Positions 15,950 through 24,353 of a DNA stretch of 64,000 nt are shown in pieces (the first letter of the stretch is position 1; every line of letters begins with the position of its first letter). Origin of the DNA: Myxococcus xanthus (GTDB lineage Bacteria > Myxococcota > Myxococcia > Myxococcales > Myxococcaceae); the NCBI RefSeq assembly GCF_900106535.1, contig NZ_FNOH01000008.1, forward strand, positions 1-64,000, read 5' to 3'. The notes below the pieces were generated by a model that saw only the letters and a list, made by a program, of their open reading frames with translations, was not told where the DNA came from and ran no database searches. The position numbers and the translations under genes were made by a program.

Positions 15950-18900
15950 GTGAGCCGAGCGACGTCAAAGTCGGTACGCCGGAGTGAGTCGACCCGGCCT
16001 TCGGATTCATCCAGACGTCCTGAGAGCGCGCCGTCGGAGCGATCTGCTCCTGGCGTTCCCGCCTTCCTGCGCGGGCGGTCCGGCGAGAGCGGCCCTGGCG
16101 CACGCGCCCGCCCCAACTCCGCATCGGGTGTCCCGCGTTACATGCGAGGTGGATTGGCGTCCCCCCTCAGGACTCCGGTCCAGACGAAGTGCGCGGCATG
16201 TGAATCCGGAGGCGGCCCGTGCGCGGCGTGCGGGGAGAAGGACGCGGTGCAGCCTCAGGCAGCCGGAGGCACCGTGGAGTCACGGCCCGCGGCCATCCGG
16301 CGCGAGGCCCATGCAGGTGTGAAGGATGCCAGCGCTCCCCTTCCCCACTTCGCACAGCTTCAGCAGGCGTTCGGCCGCCATGACCTGTCGAACGTCACAG
16401 CCCGTGTGGGCGGTGAGGCCGCGCTCGCGAGCGACCGGATGGGGGCCCATGCATTCACAATGGGCAATCGCATCGCCTTTCGTGGCCCACCTGACCTGAG
16501 CCTGGCAGCACACGAAGCGGCGCATGCTGTTCAGCAGCGCTCCGGCGTACAACTCCATGACGGCGTCGGCCACCCAGGAGACCCCTACGAGCGCCAGGCG
16601 GATGAGGCCGCTGACGCCGTGGTCCGAGGCGAAACCGCCGAGCCCATCCTCGACCGCGCGGTGGGCCCCTCCGGTCCTCCGGTGACGGAAACGTCTTCGA
16701 GCGCAGCGCCCGTCCAGCCCTTTCTCGCAGCCAACGTCCACCGCCTCTTCGAACCGCCTGCGGCACCCTCCCGAATGCCCAGGCCGCAAGGTGGCGGTGG
16801 CACCTCCAACGGCGGTTCGCTCGAATCGACCGAAGGCCGCTCGGCCCAGGATGGACAGTCCACTGACAGCGGCTCGGGGGCCGCGGGAAGCGCGCTTGGC
16901 GCCGCGGCGGGCCCCGCGACGGATGCACTGACTTCCGGTCCAACTGAACCCACGAGCGACACGGCCGCCCCTCCCGGCGGCACCGAGGGCGCACAGACCT
17001 GCGCGGGCGGCGGCCCCCAGAACGCAACCTGCTACACGGAGGCCATTGAAGAACCCGAGGGCGAGCCCGAACAAGAGCCTCCCGAGCCAGCGCCCACGGA
17101 GTCACAGGAAGCCGCATCCAGCGTCAGTCCCGATGCCGAGGAGCGAGACAACTGCCCCATTGAGGAAGCCATCTCCGAGCAGGCGCCCTCCTCCACGGAA
17201 GCCGCGGCGCCCGCGCAGTCCACGCTGGACAGCAACGCTTCCACCCCTGAATCCGCTGGAGCTTCCGCGGAAGGGGCCCCCACGGGTGACGCCACGGCCG
17301 CACCGTCCTCGGAGGCATCTGGGGGCAACGGCGGGGCAACGGCGGAAGACGCCGCGAATGAGGCCGCTCGTACGCCGCTGGACGAAGCCATCGACACAAC
17401 CGAAGTCCAGCGGTGGGATGCCGTGGCAGCACATGGCAGTGCGTCCGCCTCGCTCGCCAATGCCGGAGCCGGTGCCATTTCGCTCCGGGGCGGCGTGCAG
17501 TTCGTCCCGGCGCCAGGTGCGACGTCGGCGGACGACGCGCGACGTGTTGACGCGAACTCACGCGCGGACGCGTTCTTCCTTCAGGCGGCCAATCGAATCG
17601 AGGACGCGGTTCTCCTGACGCGGGATGATGTTCCAGCCCGCATCGGCGCGCTCGCCGAGACGTACAAGAGCGCGATCTCCGCCTCCATGGAGGAACAGAA
17701 GGCGGCCATCAGCGCCAGCGTGGAGCAGGCGCGCGTCGCCGCCACCGCCCAGGCCGAGGGAGCCCGCCAGCAAGTCCTGTCCGAGCATTCCACCACCGTC
17801 TCCACCATCCACTCGGAGACCGACAGTGCGATCGAGTCGCTCCGGGCCGCCTACGACTCCGGCCTGATGCTCGTTGACGAGCAGGAGTCCACCACGCTGG
17901 ACAGCGTCAACTCCCTCTACGCCCAGGCCCGCATTGCCCACGAAGCACTCGGCCCGACAGTGGGCGATGAGTGCGTCCAACTCGGCGAGGAGTACGCGGA
18001 GGAATACGAAGACTGCAAGATCAACAAGAAGGACAGCTTCTTCGCGGGCTACCTGACCGACCGCCGCGCCGAGGCCCAGATGAAGGCCGCGCGCGAGACG
18101 GCCAAGGGCTATCGCAAGAGCCTGGTGGACACGGCCACGAAGCAGGCCGGCGAGGCGATGAAGGGGCGCCAGTTGGACCGCTGCGGCGTCATCGCCGCGG
18201 CCCGCCGTGCCCGCGAGACGCTCGACACGCAGTACGAGCAACTCGTCGCCGCGCTCGAAAGCAGCCGGACACAAGCCCTGACGCAGGCGGAGACCACGCG
18301 CGACTCGATGATGGCCTCCGTCGACTCGGCCTTCATCGCCGAGTTGGCCCGGCTGGACCGCCACGAACACGACCAGCGTCAGTCCGTGAATGACACGGGC
18401 TACCTGCAACAGGTCCTCATCGAGCTGGCGGCCTTCGCCTCGGCGACGTCCATCCAGAGCGCCGTGACGGGCGCCATCGACACCCTGGTGCAGGCGCTCA
18501 CGGGCGTGCGCGACCTGTTCTCCACGCAGTCCGCTCCAGAGGGCGAACAACTGGAGCGCATCCTCGGGCAAGCCATGGGCGGGCTCGAAGGCGGGCTGGA
18601 TGGCCTCGTCTCCCAGGTGGAGCATGGAGCCGCCGGCGCCCTGGAGCGCGTGGACGGCGTGGGGAACCAAGGGCTGGAGGCCATGCTGCGGCTGGGCCAG
18701 TCCTCCGAGGAAGCGACAGCGGCCCTGGTTGATTCCTTCACGGCATCCATGGGCGCATTGGCGGCAGGAGCGACCACAAGCTTCGGCCAGCAGCGCGACG
18801 CGTTCACCACGCAAGCACAACAGGTGGCTTCGGACGGAGCCACCGGCCTGGAGACCGTGGCCACCGGCTTCCAGACGACCTGCACGACGATTCTCACCCA

Positions 18901-21040
18901 TGTCGAGAGCGCACTGGTGGACTCCGCGGATGCGCTGGAACAGAGCCTCCGCGACTCCAAGGCGCAGCTCGACTGCGACATTCCCGTCCAGGCCCAAGAG
19001 GCGGCGTCGAAGGAACAGCCCGCCTGGAAGGGCGTGCTGGCGGTGGTGCTCATCATCGCCATCGTCATCGTGGTGGCGCTGGTCGTCGGCCCGGCGGTCA
19101 TTGGCGCGGTGGGTGCGGCGGCGAGCGCGCTGGGCGCCACCGCGGCAGCCGCGACCATTGGAACCATCGTGGGTGGTGCCATTGTCGGCGCGGCGACGTC
19201 GGCCGCCATCCAGGTCCTCAACAACTGGGCGTCGGGCGAGCGCCTCATGGCGGGCGTGGGCAAGGCCGCGCTCCTGGGTGCGATTGGCGGCGTGTTCGGC
19301 GCGGGCGCGGGCGCCCTCATCCAGAACGCCGTCAAGAGCGTGGCCCTTCAGTTCGTGGCCAACATCGCCGCCGATGCGGTGCTGGAAGTCGCCACCCAGC
19401 TCATCACGGGTGAGTTCTCCTGGCATGCGCTGGGCATGTCGGTGCTCATGTCCGTCGTCACCGGCGGCTTCGGCGAAGTCCCTCGCATCAAGCGCGTCCA
19501 GCAACGGTGGATGGCTCGCGGCGCGGGCGTCGTGCCTGGCTCACGGGCTCGCGCTTTCCGCGAGTCCATCGCTCCCCGGCCCACAGCGGAGAGCGATGCC
19601 GCAACCACGGCAAGCCCCCGCCCCGAGGCAGAGACTGACGCCCCCGACAGGCTGAGTCCCGAAGCCGAGGCTGACGTCTCCAGGACACCACGGCCCGAGT
19701 CGGAGACCGACGGACCCAGCACGCCACGTTCCGAGGAAGAAACCGACGTCTCCACGACGCCACGACCCGAGGAAGAGTCAGCGTCCCCCTTGAGGACCGA
19801 AACAGAGCCCGTCCCCCATCCAGAATCCCTTGCCGGGTCGACCTCGCGTGCCACAGTAGCGGTAAACTCTGAAGGCGATGCGGCCGCGTCAAGCGCCACC
19901 AGTACGAGTCCCTCGAATAATCGTGACAACTTTGACGACATTGAATTCAACCCAAACGATCGAGCGCGTCAGACAGTAGGCTGGTCTGACATCCCCGGCA
20001 CCCCGGCCGCGAGCGCGACACATCTTGAGTTCATCAAAAATGGCATCGACTTCATGGAGGGTATCTCCAAGGGGATGCGTAGCCGCCTGGATGACCTCGT
20101 CCACAAGATTCTCCCGAACGAAGCTGCTGCACTTGCCGATATTGACGCCCGTATTACGGCCAATTCCGAAGACCCGCTTAATACGAAGAACGCCTGGGTC
20201 GGCGAGAACGGCCGCAAGCCATCCCCGGAGGACATCGAGCGAACCCTCGCACTACAAGAGGACCTCCGACATGAGTACGCCCGCCTCAAGAACGACCGTA
20301 ACCAACTCCTCAAAGAGATCGAGCAGCGGTCCAGCGACAATCAGGAAAAGGCCACGAGGGTGATGGTTGAATTGCGCAATGCGCTTCTGGGGACTCCGAC
20401 TCCACAGGCAACGGCGATCGCTGCCGGAGTGACCATCACACCGGCGGGCCAGAATGCCATCAATGCCTCTAAACGCACCGAGGCAGATGTTCGCACCGAT
20501 ATCGAAAGACACTATCGAATGACGGGCAACGATCTCCCCCAAGGCTTCATCCTGACCAAGGGGAGCCAACCTCGCGACGTGCGTGCGCATTACGATCATG
20601 ACGCGAACTCCATCAATCTGGGCAAAAACCCCAAGCCGGAGACCATGCACCACGAACTCGCTCACCGCATCGAGCACGTCGATCCCGATGTCTCCACGGC
20701 CTCCAAATCCTTCGTCAAAGCCCGCGCCCAACGTCTTGTTTCATCAGGGGAACCGGTTGCGCGGTCGATGAATGATCTCACGAACACCAAGGACTTCGAC
20801 TCCAAAGAGATGGGCTTTGAGGGCGGCTTCATCAGAAAATACACCGGGAAAGACTATGGCGACGGCGACCCGGCAACGGAGGTCGTCACGACGGGTATTG
20901 AGCACTTCCTTACCCCCTACGAAATGATGAAACTCTATCGTCAGGACCCGGAGCACTTCTTCTACGTCTTGGGTGTCATTCAGAGGACGAGGGCGCGCGC
21001 CGGACTCCCCATGCCCACTACTGGCACCTCAAGGAAGTGA
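15950..21040 (+). CDS. eCIS-associated DUF4157 protein with C-terminal metallopeptidase-like toxin domain
   Basis: A 1696-residue protein, GTG start. A disordered basic/Ser-rich N-terminus is followed by paired CxxC motifs (CAAC...CAAC, ~80-97) and a DUF4157 domain with HEAAH (188-192), a family strongly linked to extracellular contractile injection systems. A low-complexity Pro/Glu/Ser linker (~240-470) leads to a long helical region (~520-1020), then Gly/Ala-rich hydrophobic segments (~1020-1180) that could insert in membranes. A 12-residue repeat linker (RPEAETD-like units, ~1215-1290) precedes a C-terminal domain with a second zinc-protease motif, HHELAHRIEH (HELAH 1568-1572), and a later TEVVTTGIEHF that may supply a third ligand. 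It is likely the delivered toxin of the machine encoded downstream. Confidence 0.8.
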   Translation: MSRATSKSVRRSESTRPSDSSRRPESAPSERSAPGVPAFLRGRSGESGPGARARPNSASGVPRYMRGGLASPLRTPVQTKCAACESGGGPCAACGEKDAVQPQAAGGTVESRPAAIRREAHAGVKDASAPLPHFAQLQQAFGRHDLSNVTARVGGEAALASDRMGAHAFTMGNRIAFRGPPDLSLAAHEAAHAVQQRSGVQLHDGVGHPGDPYERQADEAADAVVRGETAEPILDRAVGPSGPPVTETSSSAAPVQPFLAANVHRLFEPPAAPSRMPRPQGGGGTSNGGSLESTEGRSAQDGQSTDSGSGAAGSALGAAAGPATDALTSGPTEPTSDTAAPPGGTEGAQTCAGGGPQNATCYTEAIEEPEGEPEQEPPEPAPTESQEAASSVSPDAEERDNCPIEEAISEQAPSSTEAAAPAQSTLDSNASTPESAGASAEGAPTGDATAAPSSEASGGNGGATAEDAANEAARTPLDEAIDTTEVQRWDAVAAHGSASASLANAGAGAISLRGGVQFVPAPGATSADDARRVDANSRADAFFLQAANRIEDAVLLTRDDVPARIGALAETYKSAISASMEEQKAAISASVEQARVAATAQAEGARQQVLSEHSTTVSTIHSETDSAIESLRAAYDSGLMLVDEQESTTLDSVNSLYAQARIAHEALGPTVGDECVQLGEEYAEEYEDCKINKKDSFFAGYLTDRRAEAQMKAARETAKGYRKSLVDTATKQAGEAMKGRQLDRCGVIAAARRARETLDTQYEQLVAALESSRTQALTQAETTRDSMMASVDSAFIAELARLDRHEHDQRQSVNDTGYLQQVLIELAAFASATSIQSAVTGAIDTLVQALTGVRDLFSTQSAPEGEQLERILGQAMGGLEGGLDGLVSQVEHGAAGALERVDGVGNQGLEAMLRLGQSSEEATAALVDSFTASMGALAAGATTSFGQQRDAFTTQAQQVASDGATGLETVATGFQTTCTTILTHVESALVDSADALEQSLRDSKAQLDCDIPVQAQEAASKEQPAWKGVLAVVLIIAIVIVVALVVGPAVIGAVGAAASALGATAAAATIGTIVGGAIVGAATSAAIQVLNNWASGERLMAGVGKAALLGAIGGVFGAGAGALIQNAVKSVALQFVANIAADAVLEVATQLITGEFSWHALGMSVLMSVVTGGFGEVPRIKRVQQRWMARGAGVVPGSRARAFRESIAPRPTAESDAATTASPRPEAETDAPDRLSPEAEADVSRTPRPESETDGPSTPRSEEETDVSTTPRPEEESASPLRTETEPVPHPESLAGSTSRATVAVNSEGDAAASSATSTSPSNNRDNFDDIEFNPNDRARQTVGWSDIPGTPAASATHLEFIKNGIDFMEGISKGMRSRLDDLVHKILPNEAAALADIDARITANSEDPLNTKNAWVGENGRKPSPEDIERTLALQEDLRHEYARLKNDRNQLLKEIEQRSSDNQEKATRVMVELRNALLGTPTPQATAIAAGVTITPAGQNAINASKRTEADVRTDIERHYRMTGNDLPQGFILTKGSQPRDVRAHYDHDANSINLGKNPKPETMHHELAHRIEHVDPDVSTASKSFVKARAQRLVSSGEPVARSMNDLTNTKDFDSKEMGFEGGFIRKYTGKDYGDGDPATEVVTTGIEHFLTPYEMMKLYRQDPEHFFYVLGVIQRTRARAGLPMPTTGTSRK

Positions 21041-21043
21041 GTG

Positions 21044-21793
21044 ATGATCCGCTACAGGTTGATGCCCCCTTCCACGTCATCGTTCGCACGCATCAAGAAT
21101 GAACTCTTCGTCTGGCTCGATGCCGACTACCAGGACCAACTGGGCCGCCTGCAGTTCGAAGGTCCCGCTCCGATTGTGGCGGAAGTACGACGGGCACTTT
21201 CGAATGCGCCAGGGTACCGAGAAAGCAAGATGAACGTCGATGGCATGGTCATGCCACTCGACTTGCGGACAGCGATGGGCAGCAACGTCATGCGGCCGTT
21301 CCAACCGGAGCTGGTCGAGGGTGCGAACGTACTCACAAGCCCGAGTCCTCCGACTCTGACGACGGAGGAACTCACGGTCGAATTCGCGAGCCGATTCGCG
21401 ACCTGGGTCGTCACGAACCTACCAGGCCCTGTCAAAGTCCAGAGCTATGCGTGGGAGCACCTCGTCCGAGGACTCCAGGGAACACTGTTCGAGTGGTCCT
21501 TCTGGCGCCCCAAGTACCCGTCCGAGGAAATGGCCGCCAGCGCCCTTGCGGTCCCCCTCCGCGAGGCGCTGGCCCATGAGACGGCGCGTCTCAAGAACGT
21601 GTACGAGAGGCGCCCTATCGACCAGCGCCTCGTTCCCCCCTCGCTGACGCCCGAAGAAGCGCAGCAAGTAGCGAACGTCTTCGTCGAAGCGCTCGACACC
21701 GCGGCACCTGGTGATGATGGCGCCGCGACGCTCATCGTTCGGCTCCACGAGCAGCTCCTCGCGCTCGGACTCATGAGCCGGAGAGAGACATGA
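21044..21793 (+). CDS. Unknown protein, candidate immunity to the DUF4157 toxin
   Basis: A 249-residue soluble protein without recognisable domains. The ATG at 21044 is preferred (AAGGAAG upstream at good distance), although a GTG at 21041 is in frame. Features are an N-terminal WLDADYQDQLGRLQFEG segment, a central WEHLVRGLQGTLFEWSFW, and a helical C-terminus. It lies 3 bp after the toxin-domain gene and overlaps the pentapeptide gene by ATGA. The position directly behind a polymorphic-toxin-like C-terminus suggests immunity. A chaperone or loading adaptor for the cargo is an equally simple alternative. Confidence 0.5.
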   Translation: MIRYRLMPPSTSSFARIKNELFVWLDADYQDQLGRLQFEGPAPIVAEVRRALSNAPGYRESKMNVDGMVMPLDLRTAMGSNVMRPFQPELVEGANVLTSPSPPTLTTEELTVEFASRFATWVVTNLPGPVKVQSYAWEHLVRGLQGTLFEWSFWRPKYPSEEMAASALAVPLREALAHETARLKNVYERRPIDQRLVPPSLTPEEAQQVANVFVEALDTAAPGDDGAATLIVRLHEQLLALGLMSRRET

Positions 21794-22824
21794 CCGCCAG
21801 CGCGCGAGACATCCTCCAGGCCCTCCTCCAGAAAAAGGCTCGCGCGCGGGACCTTCAGCTTCACGGTGCGGACCTCACTGGCGCCCCACTCGACGGACTG
21901 CGTGGAGACGGCTTGGACCTGGGCACTGCCAGCCTGCGTGGCGCCAGCTTGCGCGGTTCGCGGTTCTCCGCATGCTCGTTCGAGCGCGCGGTTCTCGAGG
22001 AAGCCGTGCTGGAAAGTGCGACGCTCCGGCAGTGCCGGCTCGACGGCGCCGACCTGCGACGGGCGCGACTCTCCGAGGCCCGCATCGAGGACAGCTCCGC
22101 GCGCGGCACAGACCTATCCCAAGCCGACCTGCGCAAGACCCGGCTCTCGGAGACATCGTTCTCACGGGCCATCCTCCGCGAAGCCGTGCTCGACGGCGCG
22201 GAAGGCGTCGGCGTGGAGCTACGAGGCGCGGACCTCACGGGCGCGTCACTCGTGGACGTGCGGCTGGACGAGGCGGACTTTCGCGGCGCCGACCTGACGG
22301 GTGCCAACGTGTCAGGCGGGAGCTTCCGCCACGCGGACTTCCGAGGCGCCATCGTGGACGGCGTGCAGTGGACCGGGTGCGACCGCACCGGCGCCCGCTT
22401 CGATGCGGAGGACGCCACCCTGCCGCGCTCCCAGCCCAGCGATACGGGCATCCCGCCCAGCGCTCCCGAGAACTTCGATGCCCCAGCGATGGCCACCTGG
22501 CTCGGAAACCTGATGGAGCACGCGCTGCGCTCCGCGCCAGGCAGCGTGCACGGCGCAGCCACACGAGGCCCGGAGACACCCGCCGAATTGTTACAGCTCC
22601 TCGGCTCGCTGCAGCAGGACCTCGGCGCCCGTGGCGTTGAACTCCCGGACCTGACCGCTCGCGTCCAACCGCTGCTCTCCGCCCTGGAACAGCGTGGCGA
22701 TGAACCGCCCGAGGAATGGAAGGCCTTGCTCGAAGCGCTCACCCCCACGGGAACCGAGGGGCGTGACGCGAGCGCCGAAGACATCGTCCGCGCGCTGCTC
22801 GCCAGGCTTCAGCCACCTCGATAG
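21790..22824 (+). CDS. Pentapeptide-repeat protein in the eCIS operon
   Basis: A 344-residue protein. A short helical N-terminus (ARDILQALLQKKARARDL) is followed by about 180 residues of A(D/N)LxG-type pentapeptide repeats (HGADLTGAPLDGL, ADLRRARLSEARI, GADLTGASL, ADFRGADLTGANV), which fold as a right-handed quadrilateral beta-helix. The C-terminal ~130 residues are helical with a Pro/Thr linker. Pentapeptide proteins occur near type VI and eCIS effector genes, where they may act as adaptors, effectors or DNA-gyrase-mimicking proteins. Its start overlaps the upstream gene by ATGA. The role is unknown; the context favours a cargo-associated function. Confidence 0.75.
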   Translation: MTASARDILQALLQKKARARDLQLHGADLTGAPLDGLRGDGLDLGTASLRGASLRGSRFSACSFERAVLEEAVLESATLRQCRLDGADLRRARLSEARIEDSSARGTDLSQADLRKTRLSETSFSRAILREAVLDGAEGVGVELRGADLTGASLVDVRLDEADFRGADLTGANVSGGSFRHADFRGAIVDGVQWTGCDRTGARFDAEDATLPRSQPSDTGIPPSAPENFDAPAMATWLGNLMEHALRSAPGSVHGAATRGPETPAELLQLLGSLQQDLGARGVELPDLTARVQPLLSALEQRGDEPPEEWKALLEALTPTGTEGRDASAEDIVRALLARLQPPR

Positions 22825-22975
22825 CCATCTCCCACCGTCGCAACAGGTCTCAAGCTTTTCACCCACCGCGCGAGGTGACTTGACTCAAGGTGGATGTTTC
22901 GACACCATACCCATACTCAAAGGCGATTCTCATTCACCTTTAGAACATACACGCGGTGCACTTGGGGGGACCAAC

Positions 22976-23569
22976 GTGGCCGGCTTTTCCGCCATCTATT
23001 CGGTAGGCGATTCGCTGGTCTCATATCTGAGACACGCCTACGAGTTGTCTCACGAGCCCGAAGGCCTGCCCACGTGCCGTTTCGAGCTCGTCCCAAGCGG
23101 CAAGATGGCTGGAAGCGAGACAAACACCCCTCCGGTCGAAGTCCCAGGCGTCACCCTCTTTCTCTACCGCGTCGCCGTCAACGAACACCTCCGCAATGAG
23201 CCACGCGCGGAAGCGCCTCCGCCGCTCGCGCTGGACCTGCATTACCTGCTCACGGTCTGGGCTGAAAACGTCGACGACGAGCACCGCATCATGGCCTGGG
23301 TCATGTTGCAGCTTCACACGCACAACGCGTTGAGCGCCTCTGACCTGTCCCCCGTGGGCGTCTGGCGGCCGGACGAGCTGGTGCAAATCGTCCCGGCGGA
23401 AATTCCTCAGGAAGACATCTTGCGGATGTGGGACGCCTTGCGACGCCCTTATCGCCCTTCCGTCACGTACGTCGCCCGCGTCGTCTGCATCGACGTGCAG
23501 GGCAAACCCGCTGGACGGCCCGTCGTCGCGCGGCGCTTCGACTTCACGGACGAGGTGCCCAGGCGATGA
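22976..23569 (+). CDS. DUF4255 (Pvc16/Afp16-like) tail terminator/cap protein
   Basis: A 197-residue protein. The GTG at 22976 was chosen because AGFSAIYSVGDSLVSYLR is the usual start of this family, with a G-rich sequence just upstream. Further signatures are the central TLFLYRVAVNEHLRN and LDLHYLLTVWAEN, and HRIMAWVMLQLH. DUF4255 proteins are the eCIS/phage tail terminators that close the distal end of the sheathed tube and set final length. The stop overlaps the next gene by ATGA. In PVC/Afp loci this gene is last; here it is the first structural gene. Confidence 0.85.
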   Translation: MAGFSAIYSVGDSLVSYLRHAYELSHEPEGLPTCRFELVPSGKMAGSETNTPPVEVPGVTLFLYRVAVNEHLRNEPRAEAPPPLALDLHYLLTVWAENVDDEHRIMAWVMLQLHTHNALSASDLSPVGVWRPDELVQIVPAEIPQEDILRMWDALRRPYRPSVTYVARVVCIDVQGKPAGRPVVARRFDFTDEVPRR

Positions 23570-24297
23570 TTCTCGAGCGCACCGAGAGCCGCGCCCTGGC
23601 CGCCATCCGCTTCCTCGACGCGGAGACGCAACGCCCCCTCACGGAGCCCATCACCGTCGCGGGGCATGGCCTCCGCTTCACTCGCAACGTCCGCGGGCTG
23701 CACGTGGTGACGGACGCGCCGGGCTTCTCCGACTACGCGGCGAGCTTCGATTTGCCGAACCCGCTTCCCGCCGCAGCCGCCTTCACCCTGGTGGCGAGCG
23801 ACCCCACACGCCACTATCTTGCCCGGAGCTTCACGCTCGAATTGCCACGAGACGCGACGGCTCCGCCCACGGGCCAGCCGCTCCCGCCAGATTCCGTCTT
23901 CCGCCCAGTCGACGTCACGCTCTACCCGTCGCCGCTGATGCGCCCGTCCGCACGCAGTGCCGTGGTGCGGCTCCGTGTCGTGGACGCCCACGACACGCCC
24001 CTGCCCGGCGCGCTGGTGTCGCTCGCGCTGGCCGACCCGGAAATCACGCGCTGGGGCCAGTCGAACGAGCGGGGTGACGCGCTCATCCTCGTGCCCGGCA
24101 TTCCCATCGCGGACTGGGGCAATCCCGAAGCCCCCGTCCACTTCACCTTCAGCCTGGCCGCTGCCTGGGCGGCATTGCCGCAGCCTCCGGACCCCGACGC
24201 ACTCTCCCAGGACTTCCACCCCTTGAGCAGCACCCTCGACGTCGCCGCCGGCGAAGAGGTCACCACCACCATCAAGCTCGATTGGGTCGAGCTCTGA
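23566..24297 (+). CDS. eCIS-associated protein with Ig/CarboxypepD-like fold
   Basis: A 243-residue protein starting MILERTESRALAAIRFLD at the ATGA overlap with the DUF4255 gene. Two beta-rich modules are visible: an N-terminal one (~1-90) resembling a short Ig-like domain, and a C-terminal one (~130-240) with VVRLRVVDAHDTPLPGALVSL and SNERGDALILVPG, as in carboxypeptidase regulatory-like domains. No catalytic motif or signal peptide is present. Between cap and sheath genes it is likely structural, for instance a cap or sheath decoration protein. There is no clear PVC/Afp counterpart. Confidence 0.6.
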   Translation: MILERTESRALAAIRFLDAETQRPLTEPITVAGHGLRFTRNVRGLHVVTDAPGFSDYAASFDLPNPLPAAAAFTLVASDPTRHYLARSFTLELPRDATAPPTGQPLPPDSVFRPVDVTLYPSPLMRPSARSAVVRLRVVDAHDTPLPGALVSLALADPEITRWGQSNERGDALILVPGIPIADWGNPEAPVHFTFSLAAAWAALPQPPDPDALSQDFHPLSSTLDVAAGEEVTTTIKLDWVEL

Positions 24298-24353
24298 ACG
24301 CAGACCAATGACGGCGCGACCGCGCGCCACGTAACGAGAAAGTGGGGGCTCGC

